The position numbers were made by a program, and so were the translations under genes. From Streptomyces sp. SCSIO 30461 (lineage in GTDB: Bacteria; Actinomycetota; Actinomycetes; Streptomycetales; Streptomycetaceae), in NCBI RefSeq assembly GCF_037023745.1, contig NZ_CP146101.1:992001-1056000 (forward strand): a stretch of DNA of 64,000 bases. The letters run 5' to 3'. This document shows positions 62,438-64,000 of this stretch, in pieces. The notes under the pieces are model-generated. The model worked only from the letters and a program-made list of their open reading frames with translations. It was not told the origin of the DNA and searched no databases. The first letter of the stretch is position 1. Every line of letters begins with the position of its first letter.

Positions 62438-62470
62438 GACACGGGGGATGAGGCCCGGGGGATGAGACAC
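62423..62470. repeat. Direct repeat at the kinase 3' end
   Basis: A 20-bp sequence beginning AGGCCCGGGGGATGAG at 62423 recurs at 62451, with a third partial copy of GGGGGATGAG between. It covers the kinase stop codon. Confidence 0.8.
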
Positions 62471-62529
62471 AGGGCAGACGGTGGACCACCCCGCGCCCCA
62501 GGGCTTTCGGCCGAATACCCGGTGGGTTG

Positions 62530-63414
62530 TCAGATCCGCGAGGCGCGCAGGAACGCCGTCGCGCCGATCTGCCCCAGCAGCCTCAGTCGTGAACCGTTCG
62601 CGAGGCCCTTCGCCAAGGCCTCGCGAACGCCTGGGCGGGCGATGTCGCCATGACCGTCAAGGACGATGACCGCGCCGTCGGCCGCGAGTTCCTCGGCCCA
62701 TTCCAGATCCGCGAGAGCCGTCTGCGCGGACGGGTCACCTGCGACGACGACCACTCCGTAGCCCCGGTCGGAGACGGTGCCGCGCACCTCGGGGTCGCCG
62801 GAAGTGCCCCGCAGGATGCGGGCCTCCGTGCCCTGGCGGTTGCCACACAGGGCGAGGTTGGCGCGTACGACGTCCTCGCGCACCAGGGGTTCGCCACCGC
62901 CCTCCAGCGGATCCACGACGGTCAGCCGCGCTTCGGTGCCCGCGCGGTGCAGCATACGCAGCAGTGCCGCCGCGAGCAGGCCGTGTCCGGTGCCGATCTC
63001 CAGCACCTCGCCGTTCGGCGGGGTGAGCAGCGGTACAGCCGCCAGCTTTCCGCACACATCGGACGCCGAACCGGGCATCCGCCCGACGCCGAGCGCCTCC
63101 AGCGCGACCACCGTCCGGTAGGCCACCGTCAGGTCCCGGCGCGCGTGTTCGGCGGACGCGCCGGTCACCGTGACGACCTCGCGCACGAGTGTGTCCAGTA
63201 GCGTCGCCGTGGGCATCCGGTGGTCGTCCCGCCCTGCGTGGTCGAGCAGCAGCGCGAGCCCGTAACTCTGTCGGCGCAGATCGGCGACCTCGTGGTGCAG
63301 AGCGTCGAGGTCCGCCTGGAGGGCGTTCGTGGCGCGCTCCAGGCGCTGCTCCACAAGGGAGAACGCTGGGCGCAGCACCCGCTTGGCCAGCCGGTTGCTC
63401 AGGAGGGAGGGCAT
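62530..63414 (-). CDS. SAM-dependent class I methyltransferase
   Basis: 294 residues. An N-terminal helical segment (~15-60; coiled-coil-like 'LVEQRLERATNALQADLDAL') precedes a Rossmann domain with motif I 'GEVLEIGTGHGLLAAALLRM' (~134), 'LTVVDPLEGGG' (acidic residue of motif II) and 'GVVVVAGDPSAQTALADLEW', 'GAVIVLDGHGD'. This resembles O-methyltransferase/macrocin-type Rossmann enzymes. Substrate unknown. The ATG at 63414 is supported by TACGCT seven bases before it (leaderless). Confidence 0.8.
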   Translation of the reverse strand: MPSLLSNRLAKRVLRPAFSLVEQRLERATNALQADLDALHHEVADLRRQSYGLALLLDHAGRDDHRMPTATLLDTLVREVVTVTGASAEHARRDLTVAYRTVVALEALGVGRMPGSASDVCGKLAAVPLLTPPNGEVLEIGTGHGLLAAALLRMLHRAGTEARLTVVDPLEGGGEPLVREDVVRANLALCGNRQGTEARILRGTSGDPEVRGTVSDRGYGVVVVAGDPSAQTALADLEWAEELAADGAVIVLDGHGDIARPGVREALAKGLANGSRLRLLGQIGATAFLRASRI

Positions 63415-63421
63415 GGCCCGG

Positions 63422-63427
63422 AGCGTA
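63422..63427 (-). promoter_or_regulatory. -10 hexamer for leaderless methyltransferase mRNA
   Basis: TACGCT on the minus strand, seven bases before the ATG at 63414. Confidence 0.45.
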
Positions 63428-63821
63428 CGCTGCAGTGCGTACTCACATGACTACCGATGAGTGCTGTACGGGTGAAATCTTGGTGTCCTGGCGCCGAAGC
63501 CCAGTTGTTCGTGTATGCGAGAAGGTCAGGAGGTCCGACCGCGCGCCCCCGCGCGCCCCCGCGCACGGCGGCGGCGACGGCATGAGCAGGGAGACCCGCA
63601 CGCAGATGACGGTCCGGCGGCGGCAGCGACTTCGGGCGGCCGCCGTCCGCGTGTTCTCGAAGTGCCGCCACGCACCCTGAGGCTGTCCCGGGTCGTTGAG
63701 CGGTTGAACCGAATGAACGGCGCCGAAGTGGTGGCCCCAGCCACGCGGACTGCCTACCATCGATCACCGCAAGGTCTTTGTGCACCGCGTCACAATCACC
63801 ACCGCACGCCGGGAGGCCCCT
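63428..63821. other. Intergenic region before the SurA-like gene
   Basis: About 390 bp without a convincing gene. A GC-only stretch (CGCGCCCCCGCGCGCCCCCGC, near 63540) is repetitive. Frames on both strands are short and Arg-rich. GGGAGG at 63811-63816 is the ribosome site of the next gene. Confidence 0.4.
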
Positions 63822-64000
63822 TTGCACCGCCGTCGTCGCACCGCGCTCGCCCTCTCCGCCGCGCTTGTCGCAGCGGGTCCCCTGCTCGCCGCCTGCGGCA
63901 ACGAGGCGCATCCGGGGGCCGCGGCCGTCGTCGGGGGTGAGCGAATCGAGGTGTCAGCGCTCCAGACGCAGGTGGAGGAGACGCGGACGGCCCAGGCGAA
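63822..64000 (+). CDS. SurA-N-like lipoprotein foldase, N-terminal part (3' truncated by window)
   Basis: About 59 residues are visible. A basic start, hydrophobic 'ALALSAALVAAGPLLAAC' and lipobox L-A-A-C mark a lipoprotein; 'AAAVVGGERIEVSALQTQVE' then matches the N-terminus of SurA/PpiC-type foldases, where a small beta hairpin precedes the long first helix. I take the TTG at 63822, with GGAGG five bases ahead; an in-frame GTG at 63780 would add 14 polar residues and no ribosome site. Confidence 0.75.
   Translation, partial: MHRRRRTALALSAALVAAGPLLAACGNEAHPGAAAVVGGERIEVSALQTQVEETRTAQA

Overview
This is a contiguous stretch of a Streptomyces (or very close actinomycete) chromosome. Composition is strongly GC-rich with G/C at most third codon positions, GTG starts are frequent, stop/start overlaps of the GTGA and ATGA type are common, and the content includes SsgA-family sporulation protein, RpfB, actinobacterial protein O-mannosyltransferase, TamR/tam, and many orphan regulators. 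Gene order from ssgE through pmt, rsmI, tatD, rpfB, ksgA, ispE, galE, tamR/tam, desaturase, ppc, pth, rplY, prs, glmU and mfd agrees with what I remember of the S. coelicolor core chromosome, so most of the window is vertically inherited core with small accessory insertions and decay scars.

Layout. 1-5.2 kb: end of an MMPL transporter, an SsgE-like sporulation protein, and an energy-coupling-factor metal uptake operon (cbiM-Q-O) under a site matching the nickel regulator Nur, followed by a serine beta-lactamase-fold protein. 5.3-15 kb: cell-wall and housekeeping block (penicillin-binding protein, protein O-mannosyltransferase, RsmI, TatD, RpfB, KsgA, IspE). 15-22 kb: MarR/acyltransferase pair, ABC-F ATPase, an atypical response regulator, and a decayed galactose locus in which galE is intact but galT survives only as a 3' fragment and galK is not seen. 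22-30 kb: second orphan response regulator, TamR/trans-aconitate methyltransferase, VOC protein, desaturase with its TetR partner, and phosphoenolpyruvate carboxylase. 30-35 kb: pth, rplY, prs, glmU and tRNA-Gln, all on the minus strand.

35-42 kb is the most distinctive part: a disrupted DNA-binding gene beside tRNA-Gln, a histidine kinase without a partner, then a compact toxin/immunity-like island made of a SUKH-3 protein, a YwqJ-type deaminase, a WHH-type nuclease fused to a SUKH domain, and an 819-residue protein joining an N-terminal small domain, a long collagen-like proline/glycine linker, a deaminase-like domain and a SUKH-4-like domain. None has a secretion signal. It is followed by a truncated solute:sodium symporter.

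43-64 kb: drug exporter, ABC export operon, mfd, a secreted HNH lipoprotein, epimerase, acetyltransferase, lipoprotein, an N6-methylase-like protein whose NPPF motif reads HPPF, a MITE-like element containing seven 34-bp tandem repeats, a membrane protein translationally coupled to a Ser/Thr kinase with a C-terminal repeat domain, a methyltransferase, and the start of a SurA-like lipoprotein. At least nine genes have a -10 hexamer placed 6-9 nt before the start codon, implying leaderless mRNAs; I used this to settle several starts.
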